A stretch of 64,000 nucleotides of DNA, taken from positions 1 to 64,000 of the forward strand of contig JBCBGM010000001.1 in the NCBI GenBank assembly GCA_038526735.1. The letters run 5' to 3'. The DNA comes from Rubricella sp038526735 (GTDB taxonomy: Bacteria; Pseudomonadota; Alphaproteobacteria; Rhodobacterales; Rhodobacteraceae). Of this stretch, positions 17,304-25,728 are shown piece by piece. The position numbers were made by a program, and so were the translations under genes. How positions within the stretch are numbered: the stretch's first letter is position 1; the number at the start of each line of letters is the position of its first letter. The notes below the pieces were generated by a model. It was given only the letters and a program-made list of their open reading frames with translations, had not been told where the DNA came from and did no database searches.

Positions 17304-17798
17304 TCACAGATCGAAAATCATGCAGGTCGTGGAGCCTGTGGCATAGGTCTTTCCATCCTCAACCCCAACCATTTTGCCCTCGGCCGTTGCGGTGCGCCGA
17401 CCCACATGGATTGTCTCTCCGATCGCCTCCACAGCGCCGCTGTCAAAGCGCAAGGGACGCAGGATGTTGATCTTGTATTCCAGCGTTGTGTAGGCGCGCC
17501 CTTTGGGCAAATGGGTCTGCACTGCGCAGGCCATACAGCTGTCAAGAAGCGTGCCAAACCACCCGCCATGGATCGAGCCGATGGGGTTCATCGCGTCGAA
17601 ATGTGGCTCTCCGGTAAACACCACGCGGCCCACGGCAACATGGGTCATCCGGTAGTGCAGAGCGCGCGCGATGGGGGGCGCGGGCAAGCGCCCCTCTTTG
17701 ATGCCGGTGATAAACTCCAGCCCCGAGAGCTCCGCAATCTGCGCCGGGGTCATCAACTCTTCGGGGCCGGCGGGCCATTTCGGTTGGGTCATGCTCAA
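17304..17798 (-). CDS. PaaI-family thioesterase (hotdog fold)
   Basis: A 164-residue acyl-CoA thioesterase candidate. The hotdog signature is present: NPIGSIHGGWFGTLLDSCMACAV (with HGG and the following aspartate), then TLEYKINILRPL and GRRTATAEGKM. The acyl substrate is not evident. It overlaps the ATP12 gene start by 4 bases (17795-17798), so these genes form an operon with the HAD gene. Confidence 0.87.
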   Translation of the reverse strand: MSMTQPKWPAGPEELMTPAQIAELSGLEFITGIKEGRLPAPPIARALHYRMTHVAVGRVVFTGEPHFDAMNPIGSIHGGWFGTLLDSCMACAVQTHLPKGRAYTTLEYKINILRPLRFDSGAVEAIGETIHVGRRTATAEGKMVGVEDGKTYATGSTTCMIFDL

Positions 17799-18508
17799 GC
17801 CTCCCTCACCAGCGCGAGCAGGCGCGCGGCGGCATCAAAATCTGCGCGTTTATGCGACGCCATCTCGGCGGCCTCTTCATCCACGCCCCATTGCTCTTCT
17901 TGCCAGGTCTCATCAATGCGCGAGAGCGGCCAGGCCTCCTCCGCCGAGAGCCTCCCGGAAGACACAGCAAGGCCCAGCACCAGCGAGCCCGTCAAAGCGA
18001 TCAAGTCATGCAGCGCAGTCAGCTCAAAATCATCATGCGCATCCACCGCCCCAAGCAACCGCGACAGCGCGGTGACGTCTTGTGACTTGAACATAACCCC
18101 GACCACAGGCTGAAGGCGCGCAGCAAATACCTCCTCCGCCCAATCCAACAGCTCATCCCATGCAGCGGCCTGACGGGCTGCAAGGGCTACCGGGCTCTCA
18201 GCGCGGTAGCAGATCAGATCGGTCCCGCCATATTCCGCAAGCATCGCGACCACGTCGGCACGCTGCGGGCCCACCTTGTCGATCGCCGAGTTCGCAGCGC
18301 GGGTGAGCGGCATCGTGGCGGGTTTCACCTCATCACTCTGCGCCTCCCACTCCTGCGTGACCGCCTGCGCGAGCGCGCGGGACGGGATAATCAGCGGCGA
18401 TTTTGCCGGGGTTCGCACCATGCGACCGTCGAGCAAAATCGCATAGCCACCCTCAACCGCCTCGGCCTTCGCCTCTTTCCAGAACTTTTTAGCTGACCAC
18501 CCGCTCAT
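17795..18508 (-). CDS. ATP12-family F1-ATPase assembly chaperone
   Basis: A 237-residue protein of the ATP12 family, known in mitochondria as the chaperone for the F1 alpha subunit and common in alphaproteobacteria. Family marks are FWKEAKAEAVEGGYAILLDGRMVRTPAK at the start (quoted in parts), LTRAANSAIDKV, TDLICYRAE and SLVLGLAVSSGRL. It overlaps the HAD gene by 4 bases and the thioesterase gene by 4 bases. No ATP synthase gene is in the window. Confidence 0.9.
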   Translation of the reverse strand: MSGWSAKKFWKEAKAEAVEGGYAILLDGRMVRTPAKSPLIIPSRALAQAVTQEWEAQSDEVKPATMPLTRAANSAIDKVGPQRADVVAMLAEYGGTDLICYRAESPVALAARQAAAWDELLDWAEEVFAARLQPVVGVMFKSQDVTALSRLLGAVDAHDDFELTALHDLIALTGSLVLGLAVSSGRLSAEEAWPLSRIDETWQEEQWGVDEEAAEMASHKRADFDAAARLLALVREA

Positions 18509-19173
18509 AGCGCCGGCTCTTTCAACGCATCCATCAGCGCGCGCGCGTCATCCACAATCACATCCGCCCCCGCCTCTTTCAGCCGCGCCACCGGGTGATA
18601 CCCCCAGCTCACGCCGATGCCCCGCACACCCGCCGCGCGGGCCATCTCCATATCAAAGCTCGTGTCGCCGATCATCACCGCCTGACTTGCCGCGACCCCC
18701 ACATCCGTTAAGGCCGCCTCAATCATCGCCGGATGCGGTTTTGAGGGATGCAGGTCAGCGGTTTGAAGCGTGGCGAACATCCCGGCAAAATCATGTGCGG
18801 CAAAGAAATGGTCCAGCCCGCGCCGCGCCTTTCCGGTGGCCACCCCGAGGAAGGTTTCATCCTCCTGCGCCAACGTTTCCAGAACCTCCCGCAGCCCCGG
18901 ATAAAGCGGCGCTGCCGCCTCGCCGCCCATCTCTTCGCGCAAAACGATGAAGTGGGCTTTGTAGGCCTCAACCATCCGCTCGATCTCTGCCGTAGTCGCA
19001 GATGGCCGCAACCGCTGCATCGCCACCGGCAGCGAGAGCCCGACGATGGAGAGCGTCTCCTCCCGGCGCGGCGCCTCCCAGCCCATCGCCTCGAATGCCG
19101 CCGTCATCGCAGAGGTGATCAGCACCTGGCTGTCGATCAGCGTGCCATCAACGTCGAAGATGATTAGGCGCAT
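18505..19173 (-). CDS. HAD-family phosphatase (phosphoglycolate phosphatase-like)
   Basis: A 222-residue HAD hydrolase. Motif I is DVDGTLID near the start, motif II is a threonine in LGVATGKARRG, the lysine is in HPSKPHP, and motif IV is VMIGDTSFDMEMA. A helical cap domain lies between motifs I and II. The sequence resembles phosphoglycolate or other sugar-phosphate phosphatases, but the substrate is not certain. It starts 1 base before the pseudouridine synthase stop and overlaps the ATP12 gene. Confidence 0.85.
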   Translation of the reverse strand: MRLIIFDVDGTLIDSQVLITSAMTAAFEAMGWEAPRREETLSIVGLSLPVAMQRLRPSATTAEIERMVEAYKAHFIVLREEMGGEAAAPLYPGLREVLETLAQEDETFLGVATGKARRGLDHFFAAHDFAGMFATLQTADLHPSKPHPAMIEAALTDVGVAASQAVMIGDTSFDMEMARAAGVRGIGVSWGYHPVARLKEAGADVIVDDARALMDALKEPAL

Positions 19174-20214
19174 TCAGTCCTCATCCTCAAACGGGTCGAA
19201 GGGGATGCGCGTCTCCCAGCCAAACACCTCCCAAGTCTTGGCCATGTGGTCGGGCAAGGGTGCCACAAAGGTAAGCGTCGCGCCGGTGTCTGGATGCGGC
19301 AGCCGCAGCCCCCGCGCGTGGAGGTGCAGCTTGCGAGAGATCGCGCCACCCAGCTGCGCGCCCCATCCGTCACCATCATTCACCTGCGCGTTGGTGCCGT
19401 ACTTGCCGTCGCCCACAATCGGATTGCCCAGCTCCGCCATATGCGCCCGCAGTTGATGCGTGCGGCCCGTCACCGGCACCATCGCCACCCAGGCCACGCG
19501 CTTCGCCGCCGCCTCGATCACCGTGTAATCGGTGGTTGCGTGCTTTGCGCCGGGCGTTTTGGCAACCTCATCCGGGTGCAGCGCAACCATCTTTTCGCCC
19601 GCGCCATGCGGCCCGTGCCCCGCCTGCTTGACGAGCCCGTACCGGATCGTGCCGGCCTGCGGAGAGGGCACGCCCGCGACGGCTGCCCAATAAATCTTGC
19701 GCGAAGCACGGCTCTGAAACGCCTTCGCCAACGCCGCCGCCGCCCGGCCGGTGCGCCCCAAGACCAGAACGCCCGAGGTGTCTTTGTCGAGCCGATGCAC
19801 CAGCTTTGGCGCGGCCCCCTCAAACGCCAACGCTGCCGCGAGCCCATCCACGTGCCGCCCGGCCTGCCCTGAGCCGCCTTGCACCGGCAAACCGGCGGGT
19901 TTGTTCAATGCGATGACCGAGGCATCCCGGTAGATCACCGTATCGCGGATCATCTCGGCATCCGCATCGCTGATCTTTGGCGCGGTCTTAATCGCCGGGG
20001 CCGCCGCATCGGGCAACGGCGGCACGCGCAGGCTTTGCCCCTCGGCCAAGCGGTCAGATGCCTTCACCCGCCCACCATCGAGGCGGATCTCCCCCTTGCG
20101 GCACATCTTTTCGATGCGCCCCTGCGTGACTTGCGGAAACTGCTTGCGAAACCAACGGTCGAGGCGCTGCCCCTCTGCCTCTGCATCCAGCGTAAGAACC
20201 TGCACACCGCTCAT
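19174..20214 (-). CDS. RluA-family 23S rRNA pseudouridine synthase (RluC-like)
   Basis: A 346-residue enzyme with an N-terminal S4 RNA-binding domain (EGQRLDRWFRKQFPQVT and following) and a catalytic domain. The catalytic aspartate is in the family signature HRLDKDTSGVLVLG. Later motifs include TGRTHQLRAHM and GDGKYG. I placed the start at 20214 (MSGVQVLTL), which gives an ATGA overlap with crcB; the frame stays open 12 codons further upstream. The exact uridine target cannot be read from sequence. Confidence 0.9.
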   Translation of the reverse strand: MSGVQVLTLDAEAEGQRLDRWFRKQFPQVTQGRIEKMCRKGEIRLDGGRVKASDRLAEGQSLRVPPLPDAAAPAIKTAPKISDADAEMIRDTVIYRDASVIALNKPAGLPVQGGSGQAGRHVDGLAAALAFEGAAPKLVHRLDKDTSGVLVLGRTGRAAAALAKAFQSRASRKIYWAAVAGVPSPQAGTIRYGLVKQAGHGPHGAGEKMVALHPDEVAKTPGAKHATTDYTVIEAAAKRVAWVAMVPVTGRTHQLRAHMAELGNPIVGDGKYGTNAQVNDGDGWGAQLGGAISRKLHLHARGLRLPHPDTGATLTFVAPLPDHMAKTWEVFGWETRIPFDPFEDED

Positions 20215-20573
20215 CCGTTCAGCGCCTTTGCAAACAGCATCCCAATCCATAACGCCCCGACCGAAAGCGAGACGCTGAGCAGCATATAAAGCAACGCCGC
20301 GCCCATCCGCCCGTCATCCATCAAGCGCATCGCATCGAGCGAAAAAGCCGAGAAGGTCGTGAAGCCGCCCAAGATGCCCGTCATCACAAAAGGCGACAGG
20401 CGCGGCCCCAGCGCCACCGCCGCAACGCCCATCAAGAGCGAGCCGATCACGTTCACCGACAGCGTGCCAAGCGGAAAGCCCTGCCCCGCAAACCGCGCAA
20501 CACCGCTCACCACGCCAAAGCGCAACATGGCGCCAATCGCGCCACCCAAAGCCACTTGAAAGAGTGTGATCAT
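20211..20573 (-). CDS. crcB: Fluoride ion channel CrcB
   Basis: A 120-residue Fluc channel with four membrane helices that exports fluoride as an inverted dimer. The signature GGFTTFSAFS is present, and NVIGSLLMG and GAMLRFGV mark the first helices. No fluoride riboswitch is recognisable in the 42 bases upstream. The stop overlaps the rRNA modification gene start (ATGA). Confidence 0.94.
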   Translation of the reverse strand: MITLFQVALGGAIGAMLRFGVVSGVARFAGQGFPLGTLSVNVIGSLLMGVAAVALGPRLSPFVMTGILGGFTTFSAFSLDAMRLMDDGRMGAALLYMLLSVSLSVGALWIGMLFAKALNG

Positions 20574-20615
20574 GCCCGTTGCCTCACCCGAGGGCGGGCA
20601 ACTGTCAAGCGCCGG

Positions 20616-21083
20616 TCAAACGATCCGGCGCATCACATTGAAGACCGGCGTAATGCCCGCCACTTCGTTGTCGCGGTAGAAGTTGATGAGCTCTTGGGTC
20701 ATCCCTTCCGTCCACACCGGCTCTAGCCCAATGGGCGTGGAAATCGCATCGGCCACAGCGCCGACTTTTGAGCCAAGATCGCTCACATCAAAGCAGCCCA
20801 TCGACCATTTGGGGAATCGCCGCACGTCAATGAGCGAGTGCCAGAGTACCCTCAGCCGCTCATTTCGCCGGTCCGCGGCGATGCGCGCGGTCAGCTCAAG
20901 GATCTGCACAGTCTCCCCTTCAAGGACCTGAATAAACACACCATTCGACAGGATCAGCAGGCCGCTGATGTCGTTTGCCGCATTGAATTCATTGGCTTCT
21001 TCGGCAATTTCCTGCAGCGACTTATCCCCGATCCAAGGGGGGCGTGCGTAGCTGCGATAGATCAGGCTGTAGAGTTTCGCCAC
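20616..21083 (-). CDS. BLUF-domain blue-light photoreceptor
   Basis: A 155-residue flavin-binding protein. Residues 1-95 form a BLUF domain: the photoactive tyrosine is Tyr9 in LIYRSYA, Asn38 is in the NDISGLL segment (ITG-like), and the glutamine is in FIQVLEG. The tryptophan of the signalling loop is in FPKWSMG. About 55 C-terminal residues form a short helical tail with no output enzyme, so it belongs to the short BLUF group that acts through protein partners. It lies between rarA and crcB without a clear operon partner for signalling. Confidence 0.9.
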   Translation of the reverse strand: MAKLYSLIYRSYARPPWIGDKSLQEIAEEANEFNAANDISGLLILSNGVFIQVLEGETVQILELTARIAADRRNERLRVLWHSLIDVRRFPKWSMGCFDVSDLGSKVGAVADAISTPIGLEPVWTEGMTQELINFYRDNEVAGITPVFNVMRRIV

Positions 21084-21178
21084 GTTGGGTGTCCTTGCAG
21101 GGTACTGCGCGAGGTGGCAGGCTGCGGCCGCGCTACCTGATACTAGTAAGTTTTTTTATAAGACGCAATTTTATCGCG

Positions 21179-22477
21179 TCAGTTTCGCGCTTTTTCCGCC
21201 CGCAACTTCGCGAAATACGCCACGCGCTTGGCCAACTCCCGCTCGTTCCCACGGTCCACGGGCGTGTAATAGACCCCGCGCTTCATTCCGTCTGGGAAGT
21301 AGTTCTGCCCAGAGAATCCGTCCTCTGCATCGTGGTCATAGGCATAGTCCGCGCCATAGCCGAGATCTTTCATCATCCGCGTTGGCGCGTTGAGAATGTG
21401 CTTGGGCGGCGGCTCTGACCCATGCCGCTTGGCCGCCGACATCGCCGCTTTATAGGCAACGTAGGCCGCGTTCGATTTTGGCGCGAGCGCAAGATAGACC
21501 ACCGCCTCCGCCAGCGCCAACTCCCCCTCCGGGCTGCCAAGTCGCTCATAAGTCGCCCAGGCATCGAGGCAGAGGCGTTGCGCGCCAGGGTCAGCCAGCC
21601 CAATATCTTCCACCGCCATCCGGGTGATACGGCGCGCGAGATAGCGCGGATCCTCACCCCCCGTCAGCATCCGCGCGAACCAGTAAAGGGCCGCATCCGG
21701 GTCTGACCCGCGCACTGATTTGTGCAGGGCAGAGATCAAGTTGTAATGCGCTTCGCCCGACTTGTCGTATTGCGCCGCGCGGGCCGCGAGGCGGCTCTGC
21801 AGCGTCTCAAGGTCGACCGCGCCGAGGCCCCAGCTCAGCACCTGCTCCGCAAGATTGAGCAGCGCCCGCCCATCTCCATCGGCCATATCAATCAGCGCCT
21901 GCCGCGCCTCTGGCGACAGTTTGAGCGCACGCTCCGCCTGCTCAACGCGGCTGATCAACCTGTCGAGCGCGGCAGTCGAGAGCCGCTCTAGTACAATCAC
22001 CTGCGCGCGGCTCAGGACAGCAGCGTTGAGCTCAAAGGAGGGGTTTTCGGTCGTGGCGCCCACCAACACGATGGTGCCGTCTTCCATATGCGGCAAAAAT
22101 CCGTCCTGCTGCGCTTTGTTGAACCGGTGGATTTCATCGACAAACAGCAGCGTCCCGCGACCCTGTTGGCGGCGCAGCTTTGCCGCCTCAAACACTTTGC
22201 GAAGCTCCGGCACCCCGCTGAAAATCGCGCTGATTTGGACGAAAGCGAGGTCGGTTTCTTTTGCGAGGAGCCGCGCGATAGTGGTCTTGCCCACCCCCGG
22301 CGGCCCCCACAAAATGAGCGAGCCAAGCTGCCCCGCAGAGAGCATCGCGCCAAGTGGCCCGTCCGGCCCGATTGCGGCTTGCTGCCCGATCACATCCGAC
22401 AACGTCTGCGGCCGCAACCGATCCGCCAGCGGTCGCGGGCCGTCATTCGTGGGGGCGCTATCGAAGAGGTCGGGCAT
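21179..22477 (-). CDS. rarA: Replication-associated recombination protein A (RarA/MgsA)
   Basis: A 432-residue AAA+ ATPase that acts at stalled replication forks and resembles clamp-loader subunits. It starts with MPDLFDS at 22477, and PLADRLRPQTLSDVIGQ follows. Walker A is GPPGVGKTT, Walker B LLFVDEIHRFNKAQQD, and sensor regions follow. The C-terminal half has the tetramerisation domain (ALYWFARMLTGGEDPRYLARR). The first 12 codons of the open frame are discarded because MPDLFDS fits the family start. It borders the intergenic mosaic repeat. Confidence 0.95.
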   Translation of the reverse strand: MPDLFDSAPTNDGPRPLADRLRPQTLSDVIGQQAAIGPDGPLGAMLSAGQLGSLILWGPPGVGKTTIARLLAKETDLAFVQISAIFSGVPELRKVFEAAKLRRQQGRGTLLFVDEIHRFNKAQQDGFLPHMEDGTIVLVGATTENPSFELNAAVLSRAQVIVLERLSTAALDRLISRVEQAERALKLSPEARQALIDMADGDGRALLNLAEQVLSWGLGAVDLETLQSRLAARAAQYDKSGEAHYNLISALHKSVRGSDPDAALYWFARMLTGGEDPRYLARRITRMAVEDIGLADPGAQRLCLDAWATYERLGSPEGELALAEAVVYLALAPKSNAAYVAYKAAMSAAKRHGSEPPPKHILNAPTRMMKDLGYGADYAYDHDAEDGFSGQNYFPDGMKRGVYYTPVDRGNERELAKRVAYFAKLRAEKARN

Positions 22478-22530
22478 GTGCGCGAGCCTAAAGCCGCACC
22501 ACCGGAGATGCACGCGCGATCAAAGGCGCA

Positions 22531-22767
22531 ATCGCCCCGGACGCGATCCGGGATCTCGAAGGGCAACGCGAAACGAAGGGCCAGCGCCGGGCCGGGGTTT
22601 GGCGCGCGGCGGGTCGGTCACTGCGGTTTATCTCACCAAACTGCACGCCATCACCACAAAGCCTACCCCCTCAAAGCGCCGAACCTGCGGTCCGGTCCGG
22701 CGCTGGCCCGGCGGCGCTACGCGCCTTGTTCCGGGCCAAAATCTTCCATCCCGGACGTGATCGGGGA
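22531..22767 (+). repeat. Mosaic palindrome repeat, truncated copy (A')
   Basis: It contains, in order, a CCCCGGACGCGATCCGGG-type palindrome (near 22536), a GCGGTTT...AAACTGC stem (22622-22644), a GCGCC...GGCGC module followed by GCGCCTTGTTCCGGGCC (22676-22738), and another CCCGGACGTGATCGGGG unit (22750-22767). The order matches the right half of the full copies at 22793 and 35285. Confidence 0.7.
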
Positions 22768-22792
22768 GCTAGAAAAAGACTGCAAAACGAAA

Positions 22793-23198
22793 GGCCACGC
22801 CGTCCCTCGGGTGGACGTTTCAGAACAGGTGAGCGTCGCAGTCTATCTTTCAGGCCTGCACGACATCCCAGTGAAGACCAACCAGTGTGATACGCCCTCC
22901 CGTTCGGGAGGGAGGGCGTGGCCGGAGGCTGGTCGCCTCCGTCTGGGCTACGTCCCGGACGTGATCCGGGACCCCGATGAGCAATTCGAAACATAGCGCG
23001 CGCCAGACCGGTGTTCGGCACAACTGCGCTCTAATCAACGCAATTTATCCCCGCCAAACCGCACTCACTATGAAGAACAACCCTCCACATGCGCCAGACC
23101 TGTCGGTCGGTCTGGCGCGCGCGGCGGCGCTGCACACCTCGATTCCGCGCAAGTGATTGCGAGACAGTCATCGAGGTCCCGGCTCAGGGCCGGGACTG
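22793..23198 (+). repeat. Mosaic palindrome repeat, full copy A
   Basis: Modules in order are: GGCCACGCCGTCCCTCGGG (22793); the GCAGTCTATCTTTC stem (22841); CGCCCTCCCGTTCGGGAGGG with GTGGCC (22891); the GGAGGC/GCCTCC palindrome (22924-22940); the GTCCCGGA/TCCGGGAC palindrome (22952-22972); a TTTATCC stem (23043); the GCGCCAGA/TCTGGCGC module ending TTCCGCGC (23091-23150); and a GTCCCGGC/GCCGGGAC palindrome (23176). The same order is found at 35285 and, inverted, at 38620. Confidence 0.8.
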
Positions 23199-23211
23199 TG
23201 TTTCCTACACC

Positions 23212-23245
23212 AAAAAAGAAAAGGCCCGCCGTTTCCGGCAGGCCC
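23212..23245 (-). terminator. Terminator of the alpha block (after rplQ)
   Basis: A 9-position stem with one mismatch (GGCCCGCCG with CGGCAGGCC, loop TTTC) lies 27 bases after the rplQ stop. It is followed on the minus strand by CTTTTCTTTTTTGG. This is a typical intrinsic terminator and ends the ribosomal locus. Confidence 0.88.
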
Positions 23246-23271
23246 GTCGCTCTTCCCAAGGTGGGTAGCGT

Positions 23272-23697
23272 TTATTCTTCGTCGGCCAGCGCCTCTTCTT
23301 CGGCAACACGTGCGCGGTCGCCCGCACCTTTCGCATCCACATCACGCTCAACAAGCTCGATGATCGCCATCGGCGCCATATCACCATAGCGGAAGCCCGC
23401 CTTCAGCACGCGGGAATAGCCACCCGAGCGCTCTGCATAGCGCGGACCCAGCGTTTCAAAGAGCTTTGCCACCGCTGCGTCGTCCTTGAGACGAGACGCG
23501 GCCAAACGGCGTGCGTGCAGGTCGCCGCGCTTGCCCAGCGTGATCAACTTGTCGATGACACGCTTGAGCTCTTTGGCTTTCGGGAGGGTCGTCTTGATCT
23601 GCTCATGCACAATGAGCGAGCCTGCCATGTTGGCGAACATCGCCTTGCGGTGCTCGTGGGTGCGGTTGAGCTTACGGTATCCGTGTCCGTGACGCAT
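23272..23697 (-). CDS. rplQ: 50S ribosomal protein L17
   Basis: A 141-residue bL17 of the large subunit. It starts MRHGHGYRKLNRTHEHRKAM, as in all bL17, and has the KAKELKRVIDKLITLGKRGD segment. The C-terminus carries an acidic extension (KGAGDRARVAEEEALADEE) that is common in alphaproteobacteria. It is last in the rpsM-rpsK-rpoA-rplQ block and is followed by a strong terminator. Confidence 0.98.
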   Translation of the reverse strand: MRHGHGYRKLNRTHEHRKAMFANMAGSLIVHEQIKTTLPKAKELKRVIDKLITLGKRGDLHARRLAASRLKDDAAVAKLFETLGPRYAERSGGYSRVLKAGFRYGDMAPMAIIELVERDVDAKGAGDRARVAEEEALADEE

Positions 23698-23789
23698 GAT
23701 TTCGGTCCTTCTTTATACTTTGTCCGGGGGCGCCATGCGTGTGGCACCCCTCTCCTTGGGGCGGGATTGCCCGGTCTTTTTAGGTGTCG

Positions 23790-23812
23790 CGCGCCCCTGT
23801 TTCAGGGGCGCG
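23790..23812. promoter_or_regulatory. Hairpin between rpoA and rplQ
   Basis: A perfect 10-bp stem (CGCGCCCCTG with CAGGGGCGCG) with a 3-base loop lies 7 bases after the rpoA stop. It lacks a T run on the minus strand. It may stabilise the rpoA message or modulate read-through into rplQ. Confidence 0.6.
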
Positions 23813-23818
23813 AAACGC

Positions 23819-24838
23819 TTAGAATTGATCTTCGAACTTCTTCGCGAGGTCGTCGATGTTGTCTGGCGGCCAGTCGATGATGTCCATGCCAAGGTGCAGG
23901 CCCATTTGTGCCAGCACTTCCTTGATCTCGTTGAGCGATTTGCGACCGAAGTTCGGCGTACGCAGCATCTCTGCTTCGGTCTTCTGGATCAGATCGCCGA
24001 TATACACGATGTTGTCGTTCTTGAGGCAGTTGGCAGAGCGCACCGAGAGCTCCAGCTCGTCCACTTTCTTCAAAAGAAGCGGGTTGAACTCGAGATCGTC
24101 TTCCTCGTCCGCACGACCGCCAACCTCTGGCTCGTCGAAATTCACGAACACGCCCAGCTGATCCTGCAAGATGCGCGCGGCATAGGCGATGGCATCTTCG
24201 GGCGTCAGGGAACCGTCGGTCTCAACGTTGAGGGTCAGCTTGTCATAGTCGAGCACCTGGCCCTCGCGGGTCGGCTCCACTTTGTAAGAGACCTTTTTGA
24301 CCGGCGAGAACAGCGCATCGACCGAGATCAGGCCAATCGGCGCATCCTCGGGGCGGTTCTTGTCAGCGGCCACATAGCCCTTCCCGCTTTCCACGGTCAG
24401 CTCCATGTAAACGGAGGCTCCATCGTCGAGGTGACAGATGATGTGGTCCTTGTTCAGAACCTCGATGCCCGCGCTCTCAGAGATCTGGCTCGCCGTCACC
24501 ACACCCGGCCCAGTTGCAGAGATCGACAAGCGCTTCGGCCCCTCTGCCTCAGACTTGATCGAGACACCTTTGAGGTTGAGCACGATGTCAGTGACATCCT
24601 CGCGCACACCCGCAACGGATGAGAACTCATGCAGCACACCGTCGATCTGTACTGAGGTCACCGCTGCACCCTGCAGCGAGGACAGCAGCACGCGGCGCAG
24701 CGCGTTGCCCAGCGTCAGGCCAAAGCCCCGCTCAAGCGGCTCTGCGACAGCCGTCGCGGTGCGGCGCGGGTCTGCACCCGGCTTGATGTTCAACGCCGTT
24801 GGGCGAATCAGTGCCTGCCAATTTTTTTGGATCGTCAT
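23819..24838 (-). CDS. rpoA: RNA polymerase alpha subunit
   Basis: A 339-residue alpha subunit. The N-terminal domain (about 1-235) drives assembly, with GFGLTLGNALRRVLLSSLQG near residue 45. The C-terminal domain (about 255-320) binds UP elements and activators, with SANCLKNDNIVYIGDLIQ and RTPNFGRKSLNEIKEVL. The start is the ATG at 24838 (MTIQKNWQALIRP); the open frame runs 35 codons further but those do not belong. It follows rpsK after a hairpin. Confidence 0.98.
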   Translation of the reverse strand: MTIQKNWQALIRPTALNIKPGADPRRTATAVAEPLERGFGLTLGNALRRVLLSSLQGAAVTSVQIDGVLHEFSSVAGVREDVTDIVLNLKGVSIKSEAEGPKRLSISATGPGVVTASQISESAGIEVLNKDHIICHLDDGASVYMELTVESGKGYVAADKNRPEDAPIGLISVDALFSPVKKVSYKVEPTREGQVLDYDKLTLNVETDGSLTPEDAIAYAARILQDQLGVFVNFDEPEVGGRADEEDDLEFNPLLLKKVDELELSVRSANCLKNDNIVYIGDLIQKTEAEMLRTPNFGRKSLNEIKEVLAQMGLHLGMDIIDWPPDNIDDLAKKFEDQF

Positions 24839-24911
24839 TCGGTCCTCCATTCCTGCCCTTGCTCTGGATCCGTAGGGCGAAGGGCGCCCGAGGAAGTCTT
24901 TCAACGCGAAA

Positions 24912-24939
24912 ACCGCCCCCCGAAAACCAAGGGGGCGGT
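24912..24939 (-). promoter_or_regulatory. Hairpin between rpsK and rpoA (weak attenuator)
   Basis: ACCGCCCCC pairs with GGGGGCGGT over a 10-base loop, 20 bases after rpsK. On the minus strand only TTTT follows, so partial termination is possible. It would set the ratio between ribosomal proteins and RNA polymerase alpha. Confidence 0.5.
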
Positions 24940-24958
24940 GCAACCTGTGCTCGTCTGA

Positions 24959-25348
24959 TCAGACGCGGCGGCGCTTTGGGGGGCGGCAGCCGTTGTGCGG
25001 GATCGGCGTGACGTCACGGATCGCGGTGATCGTGAAGCCAACGGCCGACAGTGCGCGCAACGCGCTCTCGCGGCCAGAGCCCGGACCCTGCACCTCAACA
25101 TCGAGGGTGCGCATGCCGTGCTCTTGGGCTTTCTTGCCCGCGTCCTCAGCTGCGACCTGAGCGGCGTAAGGCGTCGACTTGCGCGAGCCTTTGAAGCCCA
25201 TCGTGCCGGCAGACGACCATGCAATGGCGTTGCCCTGCGCGTCAGAGATCAGGATTTTGGTGTTGTTGAAGGTCGAGTTCACATGCGCAACACCAGAGGT
25301 GATGTTCTTGCTAACCTTCTTCTTCGTGCGGATTTTATCGCGTGCCAT
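24959..25348 (-). CDS. rpsK: 30S ribosomal protein S11
   Basis: A 129-residue uS11 of the small-subunit platform. It shows GVAHVNSTFNNTKILISDAQGN, AWSSAGTMGFKGSRKSTPYAAQ and the C-terminus CRPPKRRRV. The length is typical. It lies between rpsM (11-base gap) and rpoA. Confidence 0.98.
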   Translation of the reverse strand: MARDKIRTKKKVSKNITSGVAHVNSTFNNTKILISDAQGNAIAWSSAGTMGFKGSRKSTPYAAQVAAEDAGKKAQEHGMRTLDVEVQGPGSGRESALRALSAVGFTITAIRDVTPIPHNGCRPPKRRRV

Positions 25349-25359
25349 AACCCTGCCTC

Positions 25360-25728
25360 TTACTTCTTCTTGCCAGCGATGGCCTTAGCGGGGCCTTTGC
25401 GCGTGCGTGCGTTGGTGTGGGTGCGCTGACCGCGCACAGGCAGGCCACGACGATGGCGCAGGCCGCGGTAGCAGCCCAGGTCCATCAGACGCTTGATGTT
25501 CATGCTGACATCGCGGCGCAGATCACCCTCAACCATCAGGTTGGCGTCGATGTGCTCGCGGATTTTCAGGACCTCGGCGTCAGAGAGCTCATTCACGCGG
25601 CGGGTCGCATCGATTCCGGTCGCGGTGAGCACTTCGGTGGCGGAGGCACGGCCGATGCCGTGGATATAGGTCAGTGCAATGCCGACCTGCTTGTTGGTGG
25701 GGATGTTGACACCTGCAATACGCGCCAA
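25360..25728 (-). CDS. rpsM: 30S ribosomal protein S13
   Basis: A 122-residue uS13 that contacts the large subunit and P-site tRNA. It starts MARIAGVNIPTNKQVGIAL and contains YIHGIGR and RHRRGLPVRGQRTHTNARTR, with a basic tail. It is the first gene of the alpha block. A gene for L36 (rpmJ), often found just upstream, is absent. Confidence 0.98.
   Translation of the reverse strand: MARIAGVNIPTNKQVGIALTYIHGIGRASATEVLTATGIDATRRVNELSDAEVLKIREHIDANLMVEGDLRRDVSMNIKRLMDLGCYRGLRHRRGLPVRGQRTHTNARTRKGPAKAIAGKKK

Larger units (their letters stand above)
22478..23271. other. 794-base intergenic stretch of mosaic palindromes, no gene
   Basis: This gap between rarA and rplQ holds two adjacent repeat mosaics (22531-22767 and 22793-23198) and the rplQ terminator. 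Short open frames here (for example 22671-23021 on the minus strand) have proline/arginine-rich repeated peptides that come from the palindromes, so I do not treat them as genes. Confidence 0.8.

Noticed and set aside
20574..20615. Possible fluoride riboswitch upstream of crcB
   Set aside because: The gap is only 42 bases and lacks the conserved pseudoknot elements.
21084..21178. Terminator after rarA
   Set aside because: Only a 5-bp stem (GACGC/GCGTC) and a weak A/T run are present; too weak to call.
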